From Anaerolineae bacterium (lineage in GTDB: Bacteria; Chloroflexota; Anaerolineae; J036; Brachytrichaceae): DNA of 64,000 bases. The position numbers and the translations under genes were made by a program. The DNA is taken from positions 1 to 64,000 of the forward strand of contig JAIMBB010000003.1 in assembly GCA_023511655.1 (NCBI GenBank), in the 5' to 3' direction. The notes under the pieces were generated by a model. It worked only from the letters and a program-made list of their open reading frames with translations. It had not been told where the DNA came from and did no database searches. This document shows, piece after piece, positions 1-8,711 of this stretch (the stretch's first letter is position 1; each line of letters begins with the position of its first letter).

Positions 1-52
1 CCCGCGGCTGGAGCGCAAGCTACAAAGCAAATCCTGAGCGATGCGGTCGTGC

Positions 53-74
53 GGGCGACCACATAGGGTCGCCC
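53..74. repeat. small palindromic (REP-like) repeat
   Basis: Bases 53-60 (GGGCGACC) are complementary to 67-74, giving an 8-bp stem with a 6-base loop. It lies just downstream of the minus-strand enolase gene ending at 122. It has no clear U-tract, so it looks more like a dispersed palindrome than a terminator. Other palindromes of similar kind are at 30753 and 39229. Confidence 0.4.
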
Positions 75-121
75 CTACAACGGGTGGCGGTGTGAGGTAG
101 GGACAAACCGTGGTTTGGGCT

Positions 122-1399
122 TCAAGACCACAGCCGATCCCACGATCGGTCGGCGTCCCAGTATGTGCTGGGCTCGAAATAGCCGGCCGGGTCGCCGGGG
201 GTGAGGTGCGCGCGGATGGCGTCCTCGTTCAGCTCGATGCCTAACCCTGGACCTTCCGGCACCGGGATGTATCCCTCCTGGATGATGGGCTTGGGAATGC
301 CGGTGACGAAGTCATCCCAGTAGGGCAGGTCGGTAAAGTGATGTTCTAGGGCGATGAAGTTCTCCGTGGCAGCGGCGCTGTGCACGGCGGCGATGGTGGA
401 GACCGGCGAGCCGGCCATATGGATGGCCATGCTGATGCCGTATTCCTGTGCCAGATCGCCGATCCGTTTGGTCTCCAGGATGCCGCCGGCCGTCGCCAGA
501 TCTGGGTGGCACACCGAGATGGCCCGCGCTTCGAACAGCGGCTTGAAGTTTTCGTGCAGGTAAATGTCTTCGCCGGTGCACACGGGCGTCCTCAGGCTCG
601 TGCGCAGCATGCGCCATTGATCGGTCAACTGCCAGGGCACCATGTCCTCCAGCCAGGCCAGGTTGAATGGCTCCAGCGCCTGGCCCAGGCGCAGACAATC
701 CTCCACGCCGATGTGCCCGAAGTGATCCACGGCCAGCGGAATCTCGTAGCCGATGGCGCTACGCACTTGTTCGACGTATTCGACCAGGATGCGGATGCCC
801 TTGTCGGTGAGGCGGATGTGGGTAAAAGGGTGCATCACCGTGCGCGTCTCCAACATGCCGGCTGGCGCACACAACGTGCCGGGGATGCCGGCCAGCATAT
901 CAATCCCAACATCCATCTTGAGGAAGGTGAAGCCCCTGGCAATGCGGCTTTTCAGCTTCGCCCCCATCGCTTCGCCGGTGGGCTCGTTGGGGGTGTCGCA
1001 ATACATGCGCACCTTGTCACGGAACTTGCCGCCGGCCAATACGTAGCAGGGCACACCGTAGGCCTTGCCCGCCAGGTCCATCAGGGCCATTTCGATGGCG
1101 CAAACGCCGCCGCCCTGGCGCGCATGACCGCCGAACTGTTTGATCTTGCGGAACAACCGGTCTACGTTGCATGGGTTCTCGCCGATCAGCAGGCGCTTCA
1201 GCATGAGCGCGTAGTTTTTGCTTGCGCCGTCGCGCACTTCGCCGATGCCGTAGATGCCCTGGTTGGTGTCTATGCGGATGAGCGGGCACATCCAACCCGT
1301 GGGCGTGAGCTGCAGCGCTGCCGCGCGCACGTCGGTGATCTTCAAATCACTCGGTCGTGAGTAAGTGCGGACGTTGTCTTCAAGGTGTTTGGGTTGCAT
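122..1399 (-). CDS. enolase-superfamily (mandelate racemase/muconate lactonizing-type) enzyme
   Basis: A 425-residue protein with the superfamily layout: an N-terminal capping domain and a (beta/alpha)7-beta barrel. Visible barrel-end motifs are FLKMDVG, LAVDHFG (first metal-ligand Asp), WLEDMVPW (second ligand Glu), CTGEDIY (third ligand Glu) and a late His in IHMAGSPVS. This is the pattern of acid-sugar dehydratases such as galactonate/mannonate-dehydratase relatives, which abstract the proton alpha to a carboxylate using Mg2+. There is an insertion after FLKMDVG (about 35 residues with AGIPGTLCAPAGMLETR). It is the last gene of a three-gene minus-strand run with the epimerase and the Asp-box protein, which fits sugar-acid catabolism. 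The substrate cannot be read from the sequence. The start is the ATG at 1399; no strong ribosome site is evident. Confidence 0.85.
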   Translation of the reverse strand: MQPKHLEDNVRTYSRPSDLKITDVRAAALQLTPTGWMCPLIRIDTNQGIYGIGEVRDGASKNYALMLKRLLIGENPCNVDRLFRKIKQFGGHARQGGGVCAIEMALMDLAGKAYGVPCYVLAGGKFRDKVRMYCDTPNEPTGEAMGAKLKSRIARGFTFLKMDVGIDMLAGIPGTLCAPAGMLETRTVMHPFTHIRLTDKGIRILVEYVEQVRSAIGYEIPLAVDHFGHIGVEDCLRLGQALEPFNLAWLEDMVPWQLTDQWRMLRTSLRTPVCTGEDIYLHENFKPLFEARAISVCHPDLATAGGILETKRIGDLAQEYGISMAIHMAGSPVSTIAAVHSAAATENFIALEHHFTDLPYWDDFVTGIPKPIIQEGYIPVPEGPGLGIELNEDAIRAHLTPGDPAGYFEPSTYWDADRSWDRLWS

Positions 1400-1466
1400 G
1401 GTTTGGTTGTTTAGCGACTTGGTTTGTTTTGAGGTGATTGGCGCCTCAAAGCTCAGAACTTGAGGC

Positions 1467-2324
1467 TCAAGGCTCTTCGTGCCTCCACTTTAGCAATCGC
1501 TCGGCTTTTGTGCAATCGTAGAAGCTGGCGTTGCCCGAGAGGTTGCCGACGATGGGCACCGCCGGGTAGAACTGCCTGGCCAATTCGGCCGAGCTCACGT
1601 CGGCGGTGAAGATCGTGGTTGGCGCGACGATGAAGAAGACTTCGTGACCGGTGTAATCGGCGTGCAGCGCAGCGACGCAGGCGCGCGCGCCGGCGTCTAT
1701 GTCGGTATAAGCCCACAGATGGTTAGCGACGCGTTGGCGCACCACTTCGTCGAGTTGATGGATGTCGTCCAACGTGCGACGGGAGGTCAGCTTGTGCAGG
1801 CCGTGGAAGCGCAGGCTGGCGATGGTCATCGTTTCGTAACGCCGCGCGAACGAATCGGCCTGTTGTTCCATCACCCACTTCGACAGACTGTAGGCATCCT
1901 CGTTGTAGGTGGGATGACGTTCATCTACGGGAAAGTAGTCGTAGCGCGCCCGGCGGCTATAGGCTCCGCCGATGGCGTTGATGCTGGAGGCCAGGCACAC
2001 CTTCTGGATGCCCAGCTCTGCCGCAGCAAACAGCACGTTGTAGCTGGTTACCGTGTTGTTCACGTACACGTCGGGCGCCGGAAGGTTGATCGGGCTCGGA
2101 AAAGCGGCCAAATGCACGATTGCCTCGCAGCCCTCCAGGGCAGCAGTGAGCGCAGGCAGATCGGTCAGGTCGAGGCCGACGAAAGTGGTGCGCCCGGTTG
2201 CGGGGTCGGGTTCCGCCTCGGGCCGAGTGCGATCTAGGTTGACGAGGGTGTGGCCGTCGCGGACGAGGTGCTCGATCACTACGCGTCCGAAGCGACCGTT
2301 GCCACCGGTGACTGCGACTTTCAT
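1467..2324 (-). CDS. NAD-dependent epimerase/dehydratase family protein (extended SDR)
   Basis: A 285-residue Rossmann-fold protein. The N-terminus is MKVAVTGGNGRFGR, the glycine-rich dinucleotide-binding loop, followed by VHLAAFPSP and the catalytic YSLSK (Tyr-x3-Lys). Size and sequence resemble uronate dehydrogenase/UDP-sugar epimerase-like SDRs. The start is the ATG at 2324, because it overlaps the stop of the upstream gene as ATGA (2321-2324), implying translational coupling; a longer frame beginning at 2360 would lie inside the upstream gene. With the enolase-family gene 67 bases downstream it suggests oxidation and dehydration of a sugar acid. The exact substrate is unknown. Confidence 0.8.
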   Translation of the reverse strand: MKVAVTGGNGRFGRVVIEHLVRDGHTLVNLDRTRPEAEPDPATGRTTFVGLDLTDLPALTAALEGCEAIVHLAAFPSPINLPAPDVYVNNTVTSYNVLFAAAELGIQKVCLASSINAIGGAYSRRARYDYFPVDERHPTYNEDAYSLSKWVMEQQADSFARRYETMTIASLRFHGLHKLTSRRTLDDIHQLDEVVRQRVANHLWAYTDIDAGARACVAALHADYTGHEVFFIVAPTTIFTADVSSAELARQFYPAVPIVGNLSGNASFYDCTKAERLLKWRHEEP

Positions 2325-3217
2325 CCGTATATCCACAAGCCGTCCCGCTGCGTTCCGCACAGGATCGTGCCATCATCTCCCACCCACAATGCCAGCGGGT
2401 CCCGAGGCATGCGACCCTCGGTGCGTTCCCACGTCTCGCCGTAGTCGGACGACAAGGCAACCACCATCGGCGTAGCGACGGCAATCCTGGTCTCGTCGGG
2501 CGAGACGGCCAATGCGCTGATCGGCCCAGAGCTGAACGCGCTGCGCTTGTGCCAGTTCACGCCGCGATTGGTGGAGTGGTATAAGCCGCGCGTTTCGCTG
2601 CCGACGATCAGCACGCTGCGCGCAAAAGCGATGCCCGCAAGCGGCAGCGCCTCCGGCTCGATCGGCGACAACCGCCACGACTCGCCGCGGTTCAGGCTGT
2701 AGAACAGGCCGCCGGTGACGGCGACGAACAGCATCCCGTCCACGGCGAACATCGGAGAGAGTGCGACTGCGGTGACCTCGTGATCCGGCAACCCGAAGTT
2801 GCGGTAAACCCAGGATTGACCGCGGTCGGTGGATCGCAACAGGCCGTGGCCGGTGGTCGCGGCAAACGCAATGCCATCCCGATCGAAGTCAGGCGATAGC
2901 ACGATATGCGCGATCTGGGCCGGCTCGCGCAAAGCGCCGGCGGTCCAGCTCGCCCCGCCATCGCTGGAATAGGCGATGCCGTCGCTTGCGCCGACCAGGA
3001 TCAGGCTCCCTGCGGACTCGGACGCGGCGTCCCCATGCGCGGCGACCGCCGTGAGCAACGTGCCCTTGAGCGGTTCGGCGATCGGCTCACATGCGCCGTC
3101 GCCGGCGGTATAGCGCCACAGCCCTTCGCTCGTGCCGAGCAACCAGGCATTCGTCGCGCCAAGCTGAGAAATTGCGAAGATCGTCTTAGGGCTTGTTAAG
3201 TTTCGCCATCTGCGCAT
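2321..3217 (-). CDS. Asp-box (BNR/sialidase-like, Ycf48-like) beta-propeller protein
   Basis: A 298-residue protein with at least five Asp-box repeats of the form S-x-D/N-x-G-x-x-W: SSDGGASW, STDRGQSW, SLNRGESW, STNRGVNW and SSDYGETW. Such repeats build beta-propellers in sialidases, sortilin and Ycf48-type proteins, but catalytic sialidase residues (Arg triad, Tyr) are not evident. No signal peptide is visible, so it may be cytoplasmic. It is the first gene of the operon and overlaps the epimerase by four bases. Its role may be binding or scaffolding; enzymatic function is unsupported. Confidence 0.7.
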   Translation of the reverse strand: MRRWRNLTSPKTIFAISQLGATNAWLLGTSEGLWRYTAGDGACEPIAEPLKGTLLTAVAAHGDAASESAGSLILVGASDGIAYSSDGGASWTAGALREPAQIAHIVLSPDFDRDGIAFAATTGHGLLRSTDRGQSWVYRNFGLPDHEVTAVALSPMFAVDGMLFVAVTGGLFYSLNRGESWRLSPIEPEALPLAGIAFARSVLIVGSETRGLYHSTNRGVNWHKRSAFSSGPISALAVSPDETRIAVATPMVVALSSDYGETWERTEGRMPRDPLALWVGDDGTILCGTQRDGLWIYG

Positions 3218-3458
3218 AAATTGACCTATAGCTCTGCTGCTGAGTGTTCTCTACGTCCGCGCGTCGTGCGTCGAGTTGACGACCAGGAGGCTGGAAGGCG
3301 AGCAGCGGTCGAAGTCACACAGGCTGTTCGGTGCACAATGGTGCTTGTGGAAGCGATGATGTGACTTGCTGCGAGCGTCTCCCGCGGATCGTCAGTGGCG
3401 ATTCAGCCGGACCGCCTGCATCTCGTCAGAGTAAGGATGCATGAGCGAGAGGAGTGAA

Positions 3459-5213
3459 ATGAAAGCTTTTAAACGGCATGGATTTCGAAATGTCGTCGGT
3501 GTAGTCGTTGGGGCAGCAATTGTAGCTGCGCTTGTCGCGGCTTGCCAGTTTCCGCTAGCGCCCACGCCGGCCGCGCCGACGGCCACGCCGGCCGTGCCGC
3601 TGCCGTTCATCACCGTCGTGCCGAAGCGCACGTTGCCCGGCGAAGTCGTGAACGTGGTTGGTTCGGACTGGGAGGCCGGCGAGGAGATCACCATCGGCCT
3701 GGTCTCGACCGTGCCGACCACGGGCACGGGGTCCATCGTCCTGGCGGTGATCCGCACCGATCCGCAGGGGCGATTCGAATTGGCGACGACTATTCCGACC
3801 CAGACGCCGCCGGGCGTGTGGCAGGTGTATGCGCAGACGCGCACCGTTGGCCGCTTTGCTACGGACACGCTGACCGTGCTCGTCCCCACTTCCACGCCTG
3901 CGCCGTCGCCCACGCTGGTGCCGGCGACCCAGACGCCGGTGCCGACGCGCGTCGTTCCCACGCGCCCGCCGCAGCGCCCGACGGTGACGCCTGTGCCGCC
4001 CACGCCGGTGCCGACGACCATCGTCTTTCCACCTTTCCCGGACTGGCGCGGCGAGTATTACGCGAACCCGAACCTGATCGGCCCGCCGATTCTCATTCGC
4101 AACGATGCGGTGATTGATTTCAACTGGGGCTACGGCTCGCCCGATTCGCGCATCACGCCGGACAACTTCTCGATCCGCTGGACGCGCGCTTTAGAGTTCG
4201 CACCGGGCACCTACCGATTCACCTTCCGCGTGGACGATGGCGTGCGCATGTGGCTCGACGACGTGCTGGTGCTGGACGATTGGCGGGAAGGCGCGGCGCG
4301 CGACGTCTCGACCGACGTGACGTTGGCGGCGCGCCCTTACTCCTTCCGCATCGAATATTTCGAGCGCTTTGGCGTCGCGTCGGTCCGCTTCAACATCTTC
4401 CGCCTGCCGGTCGGCACGCCATCGCCATTCCCGACCAATACGCCGACGCCGATCCCGATCCTGCCGACGGCCACGCCGATCCCGGTGCCGACGCAAATCC
4501 CGCCGCCGGTCTTCACGCCGACGACGACCCCCATTCCCATCGCGCCGACGCCGACCTTCACGCCGATCCCGCTGGCGACGGCGACGCCGACGCTCACCAG
4601 CACGCCTGTGCCGTTGGCCACGAGCACGTTTACCCCAACGCCGCTCCCCGCCTCGCCGACGCCGACGTTGACGAGCACGCCCACGCCGGCGCCGACGAGC
4701 ACCTTCACGCCGACGCCCGTGCCACCGACGGCCACGTTCACGCCGCAGCCGACGGATACGCCCACGCCGCTGCCGCCGACGGCGACGGCCACGCTCGAAC
4801 CTACCGCTACGCCGGAACCGACGGACACACCTACGCCCCAGCCGACGGACACGGCAACGCCGGAACCAACTGCCACGCCGACGGAGGAGCCGCCGACGCC
4901 GACCCTGACTCCGACGCCGACGTTGACGGCGACGACGCAGCCGCTCTCGCCTACAGTGACCGCCGTGCTGAGCGCGAGCGTGCAGCTCAAAGTGACGGGC
5001 GCCAACTGGCCACCCAATGCCCGGCTCTCGGTCAGCCTGAGCGAAGAGCCGGACGGCTCCGACGAGACGTTGATCGGACGCCCGCGCACGAACCGCAACG
5101 GCCGCTTCTCCTTCCAGTATGAGTTGGACGAGCCGCCGACCAGGCCGCTCTACGTGGTGGTGGAATATGGCACCGAGATTCGGGTGGTCGCCCCGGTGCT
5201 TGTGCTACCCTAA
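3459..5213 (+). CDS. PA14-domain, Pro/Thr-rich surface lipoprotein
   Basis: Predicted 584 residues. The N-terminus is a lipoprotein signal (KAFKRHGFRN, a hydrophobic stretch, then LVAAC with Cys29), so the protein should be anchored outside the membrane. Residues of about 35-135 form a beta-rich domain. A first Pro/Thr linker is followed by a PA14 domain at about 194-315 (WRGEYYANPNL, FSIRWTR, FRVDDGVRMWLDD, YSFRIEYFE), a fold often used for carbohydrate binding. Residues of about 320-500 are almost pure Thr/Pro/Ala repeats (TPTPxPTxT style), a stalk. A C-terminal beta domain of about 80 residues follows. The ATG at 3459 is chosen over the in-frame ATG at 3441 because GAGAGGAG lies just upstream. 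The C39-like gene follows 18 bases later, suggesting co-expression. Confidence 0.8.
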   Translation: MKAFKRHGFRNVVGVVVGAAIVAALVAACQFPLAPTPAAPTATPAVPLPFITVVPKRTLPGEVVNVVGSDWEAGEEITIGLVSTVPTTGTGSIVLAVIRTDPQGRFELATTIPTQTPPGVWQVYAQTRTVGRFATDTLTVLVPTSTPAPSPTLVPATQTPVPTRVVPTRPPQRPTVTPVPPTPVPTTIVFPPFPDWRGEYYANPNLIGPPILIRNDAVIDFNWGYGSPDSRITPDNFSIRWTRALEFAPGTYRFTFRVDDGVRMWLDDVLVLDDWREGAARDVSTDVTLAARPYSFRIEYFERFGVASVRFNIFRLPVGTPSPFPTNTPTPIPILPTATPIPVPTQIPPPVFTPTTTPIPIAPTPTFTPIPLATATPTLTSTPVPLATSTFTPTPLPASPTPTLTSTPTPAPTSTFTPTPVPPTATFTPQPTDTPTPLPPTATATLEPTATPEPTDTPTPQPTDTATPEPTATPTEEPPTPTLTPTPTLTATTQPLSPTVTAVLSASVQLKVTGANWPPNARLSVSLSEEPDGSDETLIGRPRTNRNGRFSFQYELDEPPTRPLYVVVEYGTEIRVVAPVLVLP

Positions 5214-5231
5214 CGGTAATCAGGAGTAGCT

Positions 5232-6371
5232 ATGCCTAAAGTGGATTTCTCACCTGCTAAAAATGGCTTCCAATTCGCGAATTACTTCGTCAACCAGATC
5301 GCCGACGTGCCCGGCATTGGTAAGCTGCAAACGGCCGGCCGGTGCGGCGGTATGTCGTACTGCGTGCTCGACCACTATGCGGCCAAACAGCCGTTGCCGG
5401 GCTTCAAGGCGAGTGACTTCGGCGACAAAGGCGTGCCGCCCGACGGCCATCCCCTGGCCGACTACATCTATCAGCGCCAGCTCGATAGCTTCTTCACCCT
5501 CAGCGCAGTCAAGTTCATCACCTGGTCGCTCGCGCCCGACGCCGGCAACTTCCTGGTTCGCGGGGTAACGCGCCGCACCAAGGAAGACGAGTTCAAGAAG
5601 CTGCGCGAGGCGATAGATCGTGGCATGCCGGTGCCGCTGGGGTTGATCGTCGCGCGCGACCTGAGCGGGCTGGGCCAGAACCATCAGGTGGTCGCCTATG
5701 GCTACGAGTACGACGAAAAGACGAAACACATGACGGTCTACATCTACGACGTAAATTGGCCTGGTCAGGAGATTACGCTCACATCGGGCAAAGATGACGC
5801 CGACTGGGTCGCATCGAGCCCGGGCAAGGAGCGCTGGCGCGGCTGGTTCGTGCAGGACTATGCGCCGCGCCGGCCACCCCCCGATCTCGCCAAGCCGCTG
5901 ATTGCGGCGGTGGAAAAGGCGGTGGAAGCCGTCACCGAGGCAGTGCGTTCGAAAGGCCGGCGCAACCACATTACCGTGACGCTCAACCGGCTCACCTTCT
6001 TCAACCCGGAGGAGCCGGACGAGGCCGCCGATCTCGCGCTCGAATTCTACGTTGGCGAGCAGGTGGTGCGCTGGCCGGCGCGCGGCTTTCGCAAGGTGAA
6101 ACACGGCACGAAGGCCAAGCTCGACAAGCAGATCGAAGTGGACGTGGCCAGCAGCGATGCGCTCGTGATTGGCGGCCGCATCGCCCGCGACGTGATCCTG
6201 ACCGACAGCGAGGGCTTTGACGCGTTCGACTACTTCAACCTCGACCAGAACGTCACCGTCGGCTTCTTTGAACAACGTTTCACCCGCGCTGACAAGTGGG
6301 GGCGAGGGTCACACACCGTTCACAGCGAGGGCGGCCCGGGCGGCTATATCCTGGAGTACACGATCGCATGA
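5232..6371 (+). CDS. papain-like (peptidase C39-like) protein with C-terminal beta domain
   Basis: A 379-residue protein. The N-terminal half looks like a cysteine-peptidase fold: AGRCGGMSYC supplies Cys38 after a GxCGGM turn, GLGQNHQVVAYGY supplies His151, and IYDVNWPG supplies Asp173 or Asn175 for a Cys-His-Asp/Asn set. Residues 225-379 form a separate beta-rich domain (ITVTLNRLTFFNP, VIGGRIARDVIL) that resembles lectin or C2-like binding modules. No signal peptide is visible. Its stop overlaps the next start as ATGA, so it is probably translated together with the secreted hydrolase. The function is not established: it could be a peptidase, amidase or transglutaminase-like enzyme, or a catalytically silent relative. 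Confidence 0.65.
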   Translation: MPKVDFSPAKNGFQFANYFVNQIADVPGIGKLQTAGRCGGMSYCVLDHYAAKQPLPGFKASDFGDKGVPPDGHPLADYIYQRQLDSFFTLSAVKFITWSLAPDAGNFLVRGVTRRTKEDEFKKLREAIDRGMPVPLGLIVARDLSGLGQNHQVVAYGYEYDEKTKHMTVYIYDVNWPGQEITLTSGKDDADWVASSPGKERWRGWFVQDYAPRRPPPDLAKPLIAAVEKAVEAVTEAVRSKGRRNHITVTLNRLTFFNPEEPDEAADLALEFYVGEQVVRWPARGFRKVKHGTKAKLDKQIEVDVASSDALVIGGRIARDVILTDSEGFDAFDYFNLDQNVTVGFFEQRFTRADKWGRGSHTVHSEGGPGGYILEYTIA

Positions 6372-7366
6372 TTCCCACCTGGAAGGCAAATGCGAATCGG
6401 AGGATAAGAAATTCTTCTCCCCTGTCGCTGATGTTGTTCAGCGCGATGCTGATCCTGGCCACCTTCAGCGTCGCGCCCGTTCAGGCGCGCCCCCCTGCTG
6501 GCGCGGAATCCTACGAGCACCTGACCATCGCCGGTCTGCGCCGGCGCAGCTACGGCGCAGGTGACCTCAAGGTGGAGCGCACGCTGCAGGTGACGGGTGC
6601 CTTCACCCGCTCGCTCATCAGCTTCGCCAGCGATGGCCTGACGGTCTACGGCTTCATGAACACGCCGAAGGGGCCGGGGCCGTTTCCCGTCGTGCTGGTA
6701 TTGCATGGCTACGTCAACCCGCGCACCTATCGCACTCCCACCACCTACACCCAGCGCTACGCCGACGCGCTGGCCGGCGCAGGCTTCCTGGTCATTCACC
6801 CCGACTATCGCGGACACGGTCGCAGCCAGGGCGAAGCGGAGGGCGGCGCCAACCTCTTTCGCACCAGCTACGCGCTTGACGTGCTCAACCTGATCGCGCA
6901 CGTCAAGCGGCTGCCGGATGCATCGCCTGAAGCAATCGGCTTGTTCGGCCATTCGATGGGCGGCGGCATCGCGCTGCGCGTGGCGACGGTGACCCCGGAA
7001 GTGAAGGCGATCGTCCTATACGGCTCGATGAGCGGCGACGAACGGTTGAACGTGGAGCGCATCAAAACCGTCTTTCGCGGTGTTTCATATTTGCCGGAGG
7101 ACGATGTGCCGCCCGAGCTGTGGGATGCCATCTCACCGCTCGGCTACCTGGGCGACATGCGCGCCGCGGTCGAAATCCACCACGGCCGGCGCGATCCGCA
7201 GGTGCCCGTGGCGTGGTCGCGAGACTTGCATGCCAGGCTATCGGCGTTGGGCAAAGATGCGGCGTTGTACGAGTACCCCAGCGGCGGTCACAGCCTGCGC
7301 GGGCGCGACTACGCGACGCTGATGGAGCGGGTGACGCGCTTCTTCCGCACACATCTGCGCGGTTAG
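6368..7366 (+). CDS. secreted alpha/beta hydrolase (S9/dienelactone-hydrolase-like)
   Basis: Predicted 332 residues. The N-terminus has basic residues, a hydrophobic segment (LSLMLFSAMLILATFSVAPVQA) and a plausible cleavage at AQA, so export is likely. The catalytic core shows VLVLHGY (oxyanion strand), DYRGHGRS, GHSMGGG with nucleophile Ser196, an Asp in HHGRRDPQVP and the His in YPSGGHS. Similarity is to prolyl-oligopeptidase-like esterases/peptidases. The start at 6368 is supported by the ATGA overlap with the C39-like gene; a longer in-frame extension to 6296 lies inside that gene. It completes a three-gene extracytoplasmic module with the PA14 lipoprotein. Confidence 0.8.
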   Translation: MIPTWKANANRRIRNSSPLSLMLFSAMLILATFSVAPVQARPPAGAESYEHLTIAGLRRRSYGAGDLKVERTLQVTGAFTRSLISFASDGLTVYGFMNTPKGPGPFPVVLVLHGYVNPRTYRTPTTYTQRYADALAGAGFLVIHPDYRGHGRSQGEAEGGANLFRTSYALDVLNLIAHVKRLPDASPEAIGLFGHSMGGGIALRVATVTPEVKAIVLYGSMSGDERLNVERIKTVFRGVSYLPEDDVPPELWDAISPLGYLGDMRAAVEIHHGRRDPQVPVAWSRDLHARLSALGKDAALYEYPSGGHSLRGRDYATLMERVTRFFRTHLRG

Positions 7367-7424
7367 GCGCGTGGCATGTGAGGAAGAGGATGGGACGGGA
7401 TAAACCGTCCAAGGACAAAAGGAT

Positions 7425-8711
7425 ATGTTTGGCTTGCTAGCCCAACTTAAGGCATTGAGGGAACCGATTCGGGTCGCCGTCGTCGGCATCGGCTCAACCG
7501 GCCGTGGCCTGTTGCTACAAAGCACGATAACCCCTGGCATCAGATGCGTCGCGATCGCTGACATACGGCTAGAGCGCGCCATCGCGGCAGCGGAACGATT
7601 CAAGTGCGATTACCGCGTGGTTCGCACGCCGGACGAGATGCACGACGCCATTACCCAGGGCAAACTGGCCATCTGCGAGGATGGCGACTTGGCGGCGCGC
7701 TGCGAATTGCTCGACGTGTTCATCGAGGCCACGAATTCGATCCTGGCCGGCGGCCGCCACGCGATCACGGCACTTGAGCACGGCAAGCACGTGGTGATGA
7801 TGAACTACGAAGCCGACCTGATGTTCGGCCCCTGGCTCGCGCATCTGGCCGAGGACAAAGGGCTGGTCTACACCGTATGCGATGGCGACCAGCCCGCCGT
7901 GCTCAGGCGCCTGATTGACGAAGTGGAACTGATGGGATTCAGGCTGGTGATGGCAGGCAACATCAAAGGTTATCTCGATCGCTATGCCAACCCAACCAGC
8001 ATTGTGCCCGAGGCGGACAAGCGCGGGCTCGATTACCGGATGTGCACGTCGTATGCTGATGGCACCAAGCTATGCGTCGAGATGGCCGTGCTGGCCAATG
8101 GCCTGGGTCTGCGAACAACAATCCCCGGTATGCACGGTCCGCGCGCCGTGAATGTCCTCAACGTGTTCGAGCATTTCGATTTCGATGCCCTCTGGTACGG
8201 GAGGCAGGGATTGGTGGACTACATCCTTGGCGCGGAGCCGAAGGGCGGCGTCTTCGTCGTCGGCTATACCGAGGATCGTTATCAGCAGGAAGCGCTGGCT
8301 TCCTTCCCTTCTCGGCTGGGCGTTGGTCCCTACTACGTGTTCGCGCGACCGTATCACCTCGTCCATTTCGAAGCGATGGCATCCGTCGCCGAGGCCGCGC
8401 TGAATCGGCGGGCAATCCTGAAGCCCGATTGCGGATTTCGGACCAATGTATACGCCTATGCCAAGCGACCTCTGCGTCGCGGCGATACGCTCGATGGCAT
8501 TGGAGGTTACACGTGCTACGGCTTGATCGAGAACTGCAGCCACGATGGGCAAGAGGGACTGCCCGTTTGTCTGGCCGACGGCGTGGTGTTGAAGCGCGAT
8601 GTACCGCGGGACAAAAGAATCTCGTTGGATGACGTCGAATTCGACAGCCAGCGCGCTGACTTCCAACTCTTTCGCCAGGCGGTGGAGCATGCCAGGAGGT
8701 TGCGCGTATGA
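7425..8711 (+). CDS. NAD(P)-binding homoserine-dehydrogenase-like protein with SAF domain
   Basis: A 428-residue protein. The N-terminus is a Rossmann fold (VAVVGIGSTGRGLLL) followed by a middle domain (EATNSILAGGRHAI, KHVVMMNYEADL) and a C-terminal SAF-like domain around residues 330-425 (YAKRPLRRGDTLDGIGGYTCYGLI, LADGVVLKRDVPRDKRISLDDVE). This architecture matches COG4091, predicted homoserine dehydrogenases with a SAF domain, often found near surface-glycan genes; their reaction is not well defined. AAGGA lies about nine bases before the ATG. The next coding remnant begins at 8708, overlapping the stop as ATGA, so the two were once an operon; the partner is now a pseudogene. Confidence 0.7.
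   Translation: MFGLLAQLKALREPIRVAVVGIGSTGRGLLLQSTITPGIRCVAIADIRLERAIAAAERFKCDYRVVRTPDEMHDAITQGKLAICEDGDLAARCELLDVFIEATNSILAGGRHAITALEHGKHVVMMNYEADLMFGPWLAHLAEDKGLVYTVCDGDQPAVLRRLIDEVELMGFRLVMAGNIKGYLDRYANPTSIVPEADKRGLDYRMCTSYADGTKLCVEMAVLANGLGLRTTIPGMHGPRAVNVLNVFEHFDFDALWYGRQGLVDYILGAEPKGGVFVVGYTEDRYQQEALASFPSRLGVGPYYVFARPYHLVHFEAMASVAEAALNRRAILKPDCGFRTNVYAYAKRPLRRGDTLDGIGGYTCYGLIENCSHDGQEGLPVCLADGVVLKRDVPRDKRISLDDVEFDSQRADFQLFRQAVEHARRLRV

Noticed and set aside
380-1360. Long + strand frame antisense to the enolase gene
   Set aside because: High-GC shadow: composition lacks domain features and the minus frame has clear enolase motifs.
4430-4960. Possible CRISPR or tandem repeat
   Set aside because: The repeats are short codon-level Thr/Pro repeats in one open frame, without spacers.
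4337-5098. Val/Gly-rich minus frame within the Pro/Thr repeats
   Set aside because: It is the reverse of the ACG/CCG repeats; low complexity, no start signal.
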